From an uncultured Bacteroides sp. (GTDB lineage Bacteria; Bacteroidota; Bacteroidia; Bacteroidales; Bacteroidaceae), in assembly GCA_900544075.1 (NCBI GenBank), contig UQTJ01000063.1:1-11838 (forward strand): DNA of 11,838 bases. The letters run 5' to 3'. The position numbers and the translations under genes are program-made. Position 1 is the stretch's first letter, and every line of letters starts with the position of its first letter. The notes beneath the pieces were generated by a model. It saw only the letters and a program-made list of their open reading frames with translations. It was not told the origin of the DNA and did not search any database. Below are positions 1-7,894 of this stretch, piece after piece.

Positions 1-180
1 GGTATAATTTTCTTTCGTTCGCTTTGAGTTTAGAAAAATTAAGGCTGTAAAGATACACTTTTTCTACGAAGACTCCTGAAATTTTACTGAAAATCATCTT
101 TGTTTTACATTCGCTATACATAAAAGAACATTGAATGACAACCATATAGGTTTTCAACGCCCCACTCAAAAGGTAATTAT
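1..180. other. Left-edge intergenic stretch, no gene seen
   Basis: No convincing reading frame is visible. The bases are AT-rich. On the minus strand TATCTTTA (bases 55-48) resembles the Bacteroides -7 consensus TAnnTTTG, with a weak TTTC about 22 bases upstream of it, so a promoter reading leftward out of the window is possible but poorly supported. A small imperfect inverted repeat (AACC/GGTT around ATATA) lies near 140-155. Confidence 0.3.
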
Positions 181-219
181 AAATAAAAACGAGACACCTT
201 CCAGAAGGAAAGTGTCTCG
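181..219 (-). terminator. Rho-independent terminator of the lipoprotein gene
   Basis: Read on the minus strand, a 13-bp stem (219-207 pairing with 202-190, one G-U wobble) closes a four-base loop (206-203) and is followed directly by TTTTTATTT. It sits about 40 bases past the stop codon of the 258-1925 gene, in the right orientation to end that transcript. The stem is long, nearly perfect and followed by a good U-tract, so this is a strong call. The 16-base palindrome next to it (227-242) lies between the stop codon and this stem. Confidence 0.9.
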
Positions 220-226
220 CCCAATA

Positions 227-242
227 AACAAATATATTTGTT
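227..242. repeat. 16-bp perfect AT-rich palindrome after the stop codon
   Basis: AACAAATATATTTGTT is a perfect palindrome lying between the lipoprotein stop codon and its terminator. It could add a weak hairpin to the 3' end of the mRNA or be a protein site. Its AT richness means chance is a fair explanation. Confidence 0.4.
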
Positions 243-257
243 ATAAACTACAATCTA

Positions 258-1925
258 TCATTCTTTATCCTTGGTGATATGAATAGATACCTTGATGTAC
301 GGAGTATCAGCATGTCCAGACAAGCCTTTATATACATTCTTGCGTAAAGTATACCCCTTAGGACCTACAATCGTACAAGCTTCAGTAATATCTGTACCAG
401 CACCATCACCGCTTACCCAAGCAGCTCTATCAGCATCCGTGAAAGTTTCCAACCAGGTATTTTCATCAATCCAAAGCCATACCTCGTAAGTGTAGTCCTT
501 GTCAGCTTCCAAATTGGCCACACCTTTCACAGCAACTTTCAAATCTTCTTCAGTCAACCGGATGTCTTCCAAAGCTGTTACACCATCTTTCACCTGAATC
601 ACATCCTGATATTGGCCGTCTACGCGGATAGCGAAATCATCTGCTTTCAAGAACCATTCTTCCGCAGCAATTTCTGTAGGAATAGTCAAGACTACATCTG
701 CATCTGTATATGACGGAGTTTCAGCCGGAACTTTAAAGTTTAAGTGACAATCCTTAACTCCACCTATATATACCACGCCTTCTGCATTAATATATTCACC
801 GCTCAAGTCAATTGGCTCATAATTATAGGCCAAACAAGCCGTGTTGTAATTCAAATAAACATCTTCACCAAGAGTGAATTCTTCCACAGCCTCTGTCTTG
901 TAAAAACGGAACTCATCACATACTACCAATGCCACCTGCGTGCCACTTGTCACATTATTACCTGTTACATTTTCAAATTTCAGATAATTATTGGTAGTAG
1001 TTTCATAATTTACAAAGTCCAATGTGGTAAATTTAGCACATCCCGCAGCCGGAAGGGCAACGGTAGCCTGACAAAGTTTAGCATTCTTATTCAAGATAGA
1101 AAGTGCTGTCACCTTGGAGGCTGTAACTTTCATTTCAGAATTAACTTTCAGCAAACAGTTCACGTATAATTCAGAACCATCAGTCAGATTCAAATGATCA
1201 AGAGTCAGTGCATCGTCTACATAAATGCCAGTCTTCTTAAACTCACTCAAAGAGTCTGAATATGACAATTGACCGTCTACACGCAACACAGCATTATTAG
1301 TAGTAAGTTTCTTACAAGCAAAATCACCACCAGAATAAACAGAAGCGTCCTCAAGAGCTACATCTACATTCTTACCAGAAATGCCAAATGCAGCAAAGAC
1401 TTTAGACTTATACAACTTTACGTCTTTACTCAGATTCAAAACACCCCAGCCCTGGATTTCAACATTAGAAAGTCTTTCTGCATTCACATTCAATGCTCCA
1501 TCCACAAACAAGATTAGAGATGATTCCAAATTCTGATTAATAGTCAATGTATAACCAGCCGGTACATAAACATACTTCTTATTGTCCAAATTAGGAGCAA
1601 CAACTTCTGAGTAATTTCCACTGGCTGAAAGAATAAAGCAATCAGCACGTGTAATTCCCTTCTCAGCCAAAGCTTCATCAAAAGAAGCACACATACCAAG
1701 CCCGTATGCGGGATTTTCTGTAGCCGGGTTAGCTGCACGTGATACTGCTGCCTTTACATCCGTCTGACCTTCACCAATTACAAGTGAAGTGTTGTTAGTA
1801 AACGAAACCGTATTCACCCCTGGCAAAGATTCTGCTGGAGGAACCCCTACCATCTCATCACTTGTGTTACATCCGACCAAAGCCATCGCCAGGAACGGAA
1901 CAAAAAATAGATTTTTCTTCTTCAT
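258..1925 (-). CDS. Large cell-envelope lipoprotein of unknown function, probably beta-rich
   Basis: I do not recognise a named family. The start (MKKKNLFF) begins a clear lipoprotein signal: three lysines, a hydrophobic core and the lipobox LVGC with Cys19 as the lipidated residue. NTSDEM follows; an acidic stretch this close to the cysteine is compatible with the surface-export signals described for Bacteroidota lipoproteins. The middle (roughly residues 110-340) is a run of short hydrophobic and polar strands with Asn, Asp, Val and Leu patterns suggestive of a beta-solenoid. The last 180 or so residues look like beta-sandwich material, with several Trp and Asp. There are ten further cysteines, many for an exported protein of this type. 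It has its own probable promoter and leader upstream and a strong terminator downstream, so it is most likely a single-gene unit beside the polysaccharide operon rather than its sixth gene. A role in adhesion or glycan binding is only a guess. Confidence 0.85.
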   Translation of the reverse strand: MKKKNLFFVPFLAMALVGCNTSDEMVGVPPAESLPGVNTVSFTNNTSLVIGEGQTDVKAAVSRAANPATENPAYGLGMCASFDEALAEKGITRADCFILSASGNYSEVVAPNLDNKKYVYVPAGYTLTINQNLESSLILFVDGALNVNAERLSNVEIQGWGVLNLSKDVKLYKSKVFAAFGISGKNVDVALEDASVYSGGDFACKKLTTNNAVLRVDGQLSYSDSLSEFKKTGIYVDDALTLDHLNLTDGSELYVNCLLKVNSEMKVTASKVTALSILNKNAKLCQATVALPAAGCAKFTTLDFVNYETTTNNYLKFENVTGNNVTSGTQVALVVCDEFRFYKTEAVEEFTLGEDVYLNYNTACLAYNYEPIDLSGEYINAEGVVYIGGVKDCHLNFKVPAETPSYTDADVVLTIPTEIAAEEWFLKADDFAIRVDGQYQDVIQVKDGVTALEDIRLTEEDLKVAVKGVANLEADKDYTYEVWLWIDENTWLETFTDADRAAWVSGDGAGTDITEACTIVGPKGYTLRKNVYKGLSGHADTPYIKVSIHITKDKE

Positions 1926-1946
1926 AATAAATATTAAATTAATCTT

Positions 1947-2063
1947 TCAAAAGATGAAGTCACATTGTGACCTAAAAAAACAATAATGATTCCAGCACAC
2001 CTGATAGTAACCCAAGCAGCCGGTCCCCACATAATACTCAGCCCGAGAGCTGTTTCTCCACAT
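1947..2063 (-). CDS. Possible 38-codon leader ORF upstream of the lipoprotein gene
   Basis: An ATG at 2063 opens a 38-residue frame that ends with TGA only about 20 bases before the lipoprotein start. The peptide would begin MWRNSSRAEYY and is rich in Tyr, Trp, Phe and Cys. Its last codons run through a 13-base hairpin (1959-1971), a layout compatible with a translated leader or attenuator. The stretch is more GC-rich than the AT-rich DNA on both sides. Against it: short frames occur by chance, no ribosome site is evident, and the bases could instead be a structured untranslated RNA. Confidence 0.25.
   Translation of the reverse strand: MWRNSSRAEYYVGTGCLGYYQVCWNHYCFFRSQCDFIF
1959..1971 (-). 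promoter_or_regulatory. Hairpin/palindrome just upstream of the lipoprotein start
   Basis: GTCACA-T-TGTGAC forms a 6+1+6 palindrome about 35-45 bases before the lipoprotein ATG. On the minus strand it is preceded by a T-run (1980-1974) rather than followed by one, so it is not a terminator for this transcript. It could be an operator or an mRNA hairpin affecting translation. Confidence 0.4.
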
Positions 2064-2070
2064 CACTGTT

Positions 2071-2105
2071 AGCTAGAAACTGAATAAATGAACACTTTCC
2101 TAGCT
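2071..2105 (-). promoter_or_regulatory. Inverted repeat at the 5' end of the lipoprotein leader
   Basis: AGCTAGAAA (2071-2079) is mirrored by TTTCCTAGCT (2096-2105), giving a stem of nine pairs with one bulged base and a 16-base loop. It would lie about 20 bases into the transcript if the promoter at 2132-2163 is right, as expected for a 5' stabilising hairpin or the first stem of a regulatory leader. Confidence 0.4.
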
Positions 2106-2131
2106 ATATTTTATAGATATAAATTCCGTTA

Positions 2132-2163
2132 CAAAGGAACAGATTTTTCACTAAATACACAAC
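2132..2163 (-). promoter_or_regulatory. Candidate Bacteroides-type promoter for the lipoprotein gene
   Basis: On the minus strand, GTTG (2163-2160) is separated by 20 bases from TTCCTTTG (2139-2132). This fits the Bacteroides -33/-7 pattern (TTTG, about 19-21 bases, TAnnTTTG) with one mismatch in each element. The predicted start near 2125 leaves an untranslated leader of about 200 bases. Confidence 0.4.
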
Positions 2164-2231
2164 TATTTTTCAAAGCATTTTATACGTTTTTTACTATTAA
2201 ACAAGCACTTAGAATTTATTCTATAGTAAGA

Positions 2232-2258
2232 TAAAAAGTAAAAAACATTTAATTTTAC
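2232..2258 (-). terminator. Weak candidate terminator of the polysaccharide operon
   Basis: About 30 bases beyond the DUF1573 stop codon, minus-strand GTAAAA (2258-2253) can pair with TTTTAC (2243-2238) across a nine-base loop, followed by TTTTTAT. The stem is short and AU-rich, so termination here may be partial or absent, and readthrough into the lipoprotein gene is possible. Confidence 0.3.
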
Positions 2259-2285
2259 CCTACATCGTTATACTAAAAATAGTAC

Positions 2286-2846
2286 TTATTCCTCTTCACG
2301 CCATGGATAAGGATTCTGCTCCCGACTATCATGCGACGGAGAATCTACATAATACCCTTTTTCTGTTTCATCACCATCCACAAGTCCACGTATCATAGCA
2401 TTACGTTCTACTGCCTCTTTATACAACTCCTCATAGTCACGTGTATAATCAGCATGAGGAACCACATTGGTATCAAATACGAGCTTGATAATTCCTGTTG
2501 GCTTCACATTGCAATGAATACGTATAACATGTTCCACAAATCCTATGTTCTTAGCGCTTTCGTACTTAAACAAAAGCCTCTTAGACTTACCCGGCATCAC
2601 CATCCGAGAAGTTAGCTTGGGAACTATACAACCACAAGAAGGCTGAATTTCACGAATAATCAGCGGTTCCTCCCCAGTATTCTCAATCTCATAAGATAAA
2701 TTGAGAATATCCCCTGCAATAATCGGGTAATAGTGACGCACAGAATCTGCCACAGACACTGTTGTCCAACCAATTTTTTGCTTACAACTAGAGAACAGCG
2801 CAAAAACTGATACAAGCCCCCAAAAGATAACACTAAACCTTTTCAT
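2286..2846 (-). CDS. DUF1573 domain lipoprotein
   Basis: A 186-residue lipoprotein, last gene of the operon. The signal MKRFSVIFWGLVSVFALFSSC ends at Cys21 (FSSC lipobox). Residues about 38-129 match the DUF1573 pattern, an Ig-like fold: IENTGEEPLIIREIQPSCGC at 54-73, then a MPGKSKRLLFKY stretch and paired beta strands. Cys71 and Cys73 are the typical SCGC of the family. The last 55 or so residues form a charged extension (EELYKEAVERNA, then a Pro/Asp/Glu-rich end) beyond the usual single domain. DUF1573 proteins are abundant in Bacteroidota and lack a firm biochemical role; a structural or binding part at the membrane is the likely type of job. The ATG begins one base after the stop codon of the preceding gene (TGATATG), so the two are probably translationally coupled, which places it with the export system. 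Confidence 0.85.
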   Translation of the reverse strand: MKRFSVIFWGLVSVFALFSSCKQKIGWTTVSVADSVRHYYPIIAGDILNLSYEIENTGEEPLIIREIQPSCGCIVPKLTSRMVMPGKSKRLLFKYESAKNIGFVEHVIRIHCNVKPTGIIKLVFDTNVVPHADYTRDYEELYKEAVERNAMIRGLVDGDETEKGYYVDSPSHDSREQNPYPWREEE

Positions 2847-2847
2847 A

Positions 2848-4962
2848 TCAATATAACTCTATTTCTTCACAAGCTATAGTCGGACGACGGCCTTTTCCTT
2901 GTAACACATGTAACTCCAAAGCTTGTGACGCATCAATATCCTTTAAACCGAACTGTATACGATGCTTGGTAAACGGTTCTTTAGCAGCACCAGCTTTCAA
3001 GGGCACTTTATACAAGCACTTTCCTGACTGCCAGACTTCTATAGATTCTGGCAGATAAATCCGCCAAGAAGGAGCATATAGAAATGAAAGCCCCATCTGC
3101 AACCCATTCCGAATTTTTCCAGGTGGCACTTCTATGTTTACCATCTCTGCAGAAGCAATGAGCCATCCCGTATGGTAATCGGACGGCAACGCATAGAGCC
3201 CATCAGTCAATATCGATAAGTCCGTATAACCAGCATCCATCTTATATTTCGATTTCAGTCCGACTCCTTTCAATAGACTATGGGAATCTTCATTCTCTGA
3301 TTTCAATGTTTTCCATTCCTCAATATATCTGGAAAGACTTCCGTTTGCTTCACGATAATTGTGCATACAATCAAAAGCTGTATGTCCTTTTAAAGACTCC
3401 AGACAAGTCTCTACAATAGAAGGATTATAATTTCCATGAGGCATACGCTGTAACTCAAGTCGGGTAAACTGTAAAGCAGTAAGCAGTTTATTGAGTCTCA
3501 CTCGTTCTTCATCGGTTATATCCTTTGATTTCTTATCAAGAGTATCACAAAATGCTTCAAAGTCTTCAGGATTCAGCCAAATGTTCACAGCATCTTCAAT
3601 CCCTCCATAAAAAGGTAATATCTTTTCTCTTTCACAAGCTTTTGTTTCCCAATCACGATAAGCTCTCTCTAAAATATCTCCCGAAACCGGATAATAACGA
3701 TGAATGCAACTGGCAGCATAACTCTTCACATGTAAATCTGGATTAATAAGCATAGCAGCAATAGCTGCAGTCTGTATATCATCGAACGAAGCATAGTCTG
3801 TACCACTTCCATTATAGATTATACCAGAAACACCTAAAGAACGAAAATAACGCAGACGTTCACCAATCATTGAGAGACAGGGATACGGAGTAAGATAATC
3901 ATCAAAATTACGCATGTAGTCCCATACATATACTTTATTCGTCACTTTCTTCCATTGTTCCACCATCCGTGAAAAGTTCTTGATTTTTGCTGATTTCACA
4001 GACAGTCCAGCCTGCATCGGAAGCTCCATCGCACTGATTATTACACCTACATTGGAAGGCAAAGAACCTGTTGGAGGCGTATAAGTGGAAAGATAGGCCG
4101 ATGTAAAGAACTGATGATTCGGAAATCTTGCTGCTAACCGTCGTAAAAGATTACTGACCGCTGGTGTCGCTGATTTAGACGTATTCCCAGCTTTCATACA
4201 AAGATCACAAGAGCAAATGGTTTCGTCATCTTCAGGCATAATCACAAAACGGGCAGCTCCTTTTTCATTCTCTCCTTCTCCGAAATTATCCACCACATAC
4301 GATTCAATCGCCTTATAAAGGTTGTTTGATGAAAAACAAAACTGCCCCGGAGTACGCTTCCCATCCACCTGTGCCCAGACATCTTCAGGAATATCATCGT
4401 AAAAAACACGGCGCAGATTATGCCCCCACAGTCCCCAGTCATAATCAATATTGTGGGAAGCTGTGATAGGCATCAATTCCGGATTTGAATTGGCAGAAGA
4501 ATATATACCACGATATTCGAAAGCAAAATCGCCTTCACATCCATTCAGATTAATTATAGCAGGAGGAAGATCTGAAACATTTACACGTTCGTCTCCAAGA
4601 GCAGAAATAAACTGATAAATCAGCCAGAGCATTTTCGCATCATTCCGCGCTATAAGACGCATCGTATCGCCATCACGAAATAAGGAATAATCATAGTCAT
4701 GCAAACTATCTACATGCACCATCACCTGTAAGCAATCGTCAGTCAATGGATTATCAGACACAGCAATATTCTTATTCTCTGACCGACGGTTCAAATGATT
4801 CCTCAAATAATTTCCCCAACGTACATCATTAGGACTATCAGTACCAGATACCACCCAGTACACGCCATAGGCATCGGCAGACTGGGAACATGCCGTACAT
4901 TGAAATAAAAGAGGCAAAAGATATAATAATACCTTAAACGTCTGCTTCTTAAAAATATACAT
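2848..4962 (-). CDS. DUF4838 lipoprotein, glycoside-hydrolase-like
   Basis: A protein of about 704 residues. I chose the ATG at 4962 (MYIFKKQTFKV) because it gives a compact lipoprotein signal ending FQCTAC, Cys25 probably lipidated; an ATG at 4980 would add six residues. Residues about 30-145 resemble the small alpha/beta domain that precedes the barrel in hexosaminidase and alpha-glucuronidase type enzymes. From YRGIYSSANSNPE onward comes a probable TIM-barrel region with the MPEDDETICSCDLCM segment (242-256): the acidic cluster and three cysteines are typical of DUF4838 proteins. Later motifs (VYVWDYMRNFDDY; GVSGIIYNGSGTDYASF; a RYYP segment) also fit. The C-terminal 150 or so residues look like a beta-sandwich, possibly carbohydrate-binding. 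DUF4838 has no firmly known activity; related folds act on glycans. It overlaps the TPR-barrel gene by about 14 bases, so it probably trims, edits or binds the exported polymer in the periplasm or at the outer membrane. Confidence 0.8.
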   Translation of the reverse strand: MYIFKKQTFKVLLYLLPLLFQCTACSQSADAYGVYWVVSGTDSPNDVRWGNYLRNHLNRRSENKNIAVSDNPLTDDCLQVMVHVDSLHDYDYSLFRDGDTMRLIARNDAKMLWLIYQFISALGDERVNVSDLPPAIINLNGCEGDFAFEYRGIYSSANSNPELMPITASHNIDYDWGLWGHNLRRVFYDDIPEDVWAQVDGKRTPGQFCFSSNNLYKAIESYVVDNFGEGENEKGAARFVIMPEDDETICSCDLCMKAGNTSKSATPAVSNLLRRLAARFPNHQFFTSAYLSTYTPPTGSLPSNVGVIISAMELPMQAGLSVKSAKIKNFSRMVEQWKKVTNKVYVWDYMRNFDDYLTPYPCLSMIGERLRYFRSLGVSGIIYNGSGTDYASFDDIQTAAIAAMLINPDLHVKSYAASCIHRYYPVSGDILERAYRDWETKACEREKILPFYGGIEDAVNIWLNPEDFEAFCDTLDKKSKDITDEERVRLNKLLTALQFTRLELQRMPHGNYNPSIVETCLESLKGHTAFDCMHNYREANGSLSRYIEEWKTLKSENEDSHSLLKGVGLKSKYKMDAGYTDLSILTDGLYALPSDYHTGWLIASAEMVNIEVPPGKIRNGLQMGLSFLYAPSWRIYLPESIEVWQSGKCLYKVPLKAGAAKEPFTKHRIQFGLKDIDASQALELHVLQGKGRRPTIACEEIELY

Positions 4963-7894
4963 GGAGCTGTAAATGTACATTATATAAATTTCTATATTTT
5001 GTTTCTATTTGTTCATAAGGACTATCTAAAGTTCCATACCGCTGGTTTAACTGGCTATAAAATGTATGCCATGTACCCATTACACTTAACGACAGGTTCT
5101 TGTTAAACATATACGTGCCCCCTAATCCAACCATCGTATTAAGTTTATCAAAAGTAGCCGGCATAGCATAATCTATCATATTTGCTTCCGGAGCAGTACC
5201 TAAGCCACCCGTAATCGTAACACTTGTACGTCCATCATCGAGCATAAAATATTTAAGTTGGGCAGAAGCATTGAAATATAGATTTGACGAAAGTAAAAAA
5301 CCATCAACTTTTCCACCCATATAAAACTGTTCGTATGTTTTAGATAGCCCCGCACCGACACTAATAAGGTTACGGTCATACTTTTTCCAGCCATTAAAAG
5401 TCCAATCCTGTACTTCCCCTTCTTCCCAGCGGTACTCTTTAGAATAGGTACTGATACGTCTGTAATTGGCATGTACATCAAGCGTCCAATCGTTTTTAAA
5501 TTCATGAGAAACCTTTAAATCGGCCATCAGTTTAGGGAAATACTTACTTGCCCAAGCAGCAGAAAGCGTGGTAGTCCAACTTGGCGAGAAGTTATGCTCC
5601 CATTCTGCCTGCAACTGTATCCCCTGTCCTCCAGGCACCTGATCTTCAAGGTCTTCTCCTGTACCACCATCACGTCCAGCATAATTAAGACGTCCTGTAT
5701 AAGCATTTTTCTTTCTCCGATGCGTATAGGACAAAGTTCCTACAGCTGTTATTACATCTGCTTCTCCATAGCGTCCTTGCAAATATTCTGCCGCCAACTC
5801 ATTGTTGAGTGATTGACTCCGTAACCCATTCAGATGCCGTTCAAAATCAGCAGCTTCAGTAACACCCGGAATATAAAAGCTCTGATAATAATGAGCTGAA
5901 TCATATTGTTTTAACGCTTCGTAAGCTTTTCCCTTCGCCAACAATAACGATCGATTGTCTGAATCAAAAATTAATGCTGTATCTACAACTGCCAAAGCAG
6001 AGTCGGCCCTATGTGCCTTTATCAACTGATAAGCCTTTCTTTCACTATTTTCTGAGAAAGCACCTACCAGTCCCTGATTATTCGGATAATCGGTAAGCCA
6101 AGGACGTATCATATCTATCGAACGGTCGTATTCCTCCTCCCGAAGATAGGAAGCAGCCTGCTTTACTACATAAACTGTTTCTTCCGGATAAATTGAACGA
6201 GCCTGTGCTACATAATAATCATAAGCATCATAACGCTTGAGCATATCTGACGTAGTCAAAGCATATTGTAGCCCTTCAACCGATGAAGGATTAACCCGAA
6301 GCAATTTGACACTTTCATCAAATGCCAATCCACTTGCTCCTTCTTCAATCATATCCTTAATATAAGGAACCGCCATTTCTTCATAAGCAGAAGCATACAT
6401 AGCTCGCATTTCCAGCTTAGTCGTATCCTGCATAGCTGAATCCAGCACAGCCAATGCTTCTCCGGTATTGCCCTTACGACAAATAATATCTGCTTTCTTA
6501 ACAAAATATGTATCATCATCCGGATAAATCAAACGCAACGAATCAAGTATTTCCATCGCTGCATCATAGCGCTTCAATTCATAATTACATGCATAAGCTT
6601 TACTCATTGCCGAAGCCTTCAGCTCACTATCAGAACTATTCCGAACAGCCGAATTAACGTATGGCAATGCCTCCGAATAAAAGCCGTCTGTTATCAAATT
6701 CTCAGCCTGTTGCAAGCGATTTAATGCCAATTCATCGGCAAGGTCTTTATCTTTAGGGTTCATGGCAACAAGCGTAGACAGGAGTGAATAAGCTTTACTC
6801 GTATTTCCCATCCGCTTATAAACGACATATTCTTTATATAACAAAGAAGGCTGTTCGCCATAACGTTTCTTGGCTTCTGCCAAATAAAACAAAGCATCCT
6901 CATCATATCCCCGCAATATTGAGGTGGAAATCAGATAATCAAGTGCTTCCTTGCTCGCAGTCTTTTCATACAAACGTCCATAAAGAAGATAAGGATCATT
7001 CATTTTAGCCGCATTGGCTGCCTCTGCAAGTAATGCATTGCTGAAACTTGCTAAACGAGCACTCCTATTGTATCTCATCCTCGACTGCACAAAAGCAATA
7101 GCCTCCTGATAACGCCCTTCCTCAGCCAATATTCCCGCTTTTTTCATAATAAGATTGGAGCTATACGGCATTCGGGATACCCCCTTTCCTGAAACTTCAA
7201 GAGCTTCTTCTACATTTCCTTGTTGCAAAAGTAAGTTAACCAAATCCATATAATATGTTTCATTTTCTGGCATAACCTTCACAAGCTCATATAATGAACT
7301 AATCGCAGACTCTGGCTTACCTTCCTTTCGTTGTTTAATATAGCTCTCTTCCAGATTATAGGCATATTCATTGGTTACTACAGAGTCATTTGGATAAATC
7401 TGATGCAGACGCTTCAGCAAACGGTCAGCTTCCACATGATTATTCTGTTTTCTATACAATCCAATTTTTTTCCTCCACAACCCTTGCCAATACGGATTAA
7501 TTTCAAGTAACTCATTCACATAACAAATTGCACTGGAGTAGTTTCCACTTTCTTCTTCCACATTCACAAGCATCTGTTTGGCCGTCACATTCTCTGGATT
7601 TTCTCGAACAGCTCTTACCAGATAATATCTCGCTTTATCATAATCACGCTTATATTGATAATAATAACGCCCCATAAGTTCATTCAAGCCGCTTGCATCA
7701 GAATAATACTGCATGCCCTCATCAAGCATCCGTTTACCTTCTTCCCATTGATTATTTTTGAACATAGAGCGGGTATTCACCTCATAATAATCAGGTGTAC
7801 GTATTTCCTTGCGGTTAAATGCGCCCAAAGCAAACGCACCTACAATGAAGATAAAAAGTACAAAAATGGTAAGTAAATATCCCTTTTTCCTCAT
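4949..7894 (-). CDS. TPR-rich outer-membrane polysaccharide export protein with YaiO-type barrel
   Basis: A 981-residue protein. Residues 1-24 (MRKKGYLLTIFVLFIFIVGAF) are a signal sequence without a lipobox. Residues about 36-700 are tetratricopeptide helices, seen as repeated A..Y...G and 'NPEN/NPKD/YPND' turns every 34 or so residues. From about residue 704 (YLQGRYGEAD) to the end are alternating aromatic and polar beta strands ending in HVYF, with a terminal Phe as in outer-membrane barrels. This C-terminal part fits the YaiO family barrel (about 270 residues). The layout, periplasmic TPR arm plus barrel in one chain, parallels PgaA and BcsC, which carry a growing polysaccharide across the periplasm and out. 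The barrel is smaller than the 16-strand barrels of those proteins. The start overlaps the glycosyltransferase stop as ATGA, which supports joint synthesis with the polymerase. The polymer is unknown. Confidence 0.88.
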   Translation of the reverse strand: MRKKGYLLTIFVLFIFIVGAFALGAFNRKEIRTPDYYEVNTRSMFKNNQWEEGKRMLDEGMQYYSDASGLNELMGRYYYQYKRDYDKARYYLVRAVRENPENVTAKQMLVNVEEESGNYSSAICYVNELLEINPYWQGLWRKKIGLYRKQNNHVEADRLLKRLHQIYPNDSVVTNEYAYNLEESYIKQRKEGKPESAISSLYELVKVMPENETYYMDLVNLLLQQGNVEEALEVSGKGVSRMPYSSNLIMKKAGILAEEGRYQEAIAFVQSRMRYNRSARLASFSNALLAEAANAAKMNDPYLLYGRLYEKTASKEALDYLISTSILRGYDEDALFYLAEAKKRYGEQPSLLYKEYVVYKRMGNTSKAYSLLSTLVAMNPKDKDLADELALNRLQQAENLITDGFYSEALPYVNSAVRNSSDSELKASAMSKAYACNYELKRYDAAMEILDSLRLIYPDDDTYFVKKADIICRKGNTGEALAVLDSAMQDTTKLEMRAMYASAYEEMAVPYIKDMIEEGASGLAFDESVKLLRVNPSSVEGLQYALTTSDMLKRYDAYDYYVAQARSIYPEETVYVVKQAASYLREEEYDRSIDMIRPWLTDYPNNQGLVGAFSENSERKAYQLIKAHRADSALAVVDTALIFDSDNRSLLLAKGKAYEALKQYDSAHYYQSFYIPGVTEAADFERHLNGLRSQSLNNELAAEYLQGRYGEADVITAVGTLSYTHRRKKNAYTGRLNYAGRDGGTGEDLEDQVPGGQGIQLQAEWEHNFSPSWTTTLSAAWASKYFPKLMADLKVSHEFKNDWTLDVHANYRRISTYSKEYRWEEGEVQDWTFNGWKKYDRNLISVGAGLSKTYEQFYMGGKVDGFLLSSNLYFNASAQLKYFMLDDGRTSVTITGGLGTAPEANMIDYAMPATFDKLNTMVGLGGTYMFNKNLSLSVMGTWHTFYSQLNQRYGTLDSPYEQIETKYRNLYNVHLQLHVYF

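Noticed and set aside
744..1169. 141-codon plus-strand frame
   Set aside because: It lies wholly inside the lipoprotein gene on the other strand and lacks any recognisable domain or start context.
2010..2055. Thiamine pyrophosphate riboswitch, suggested by a GGGCTGAG stretch on the minus strand
   Set aside because: The other conserved TPP elements are missing and the downstream gene has no link to thiamine.
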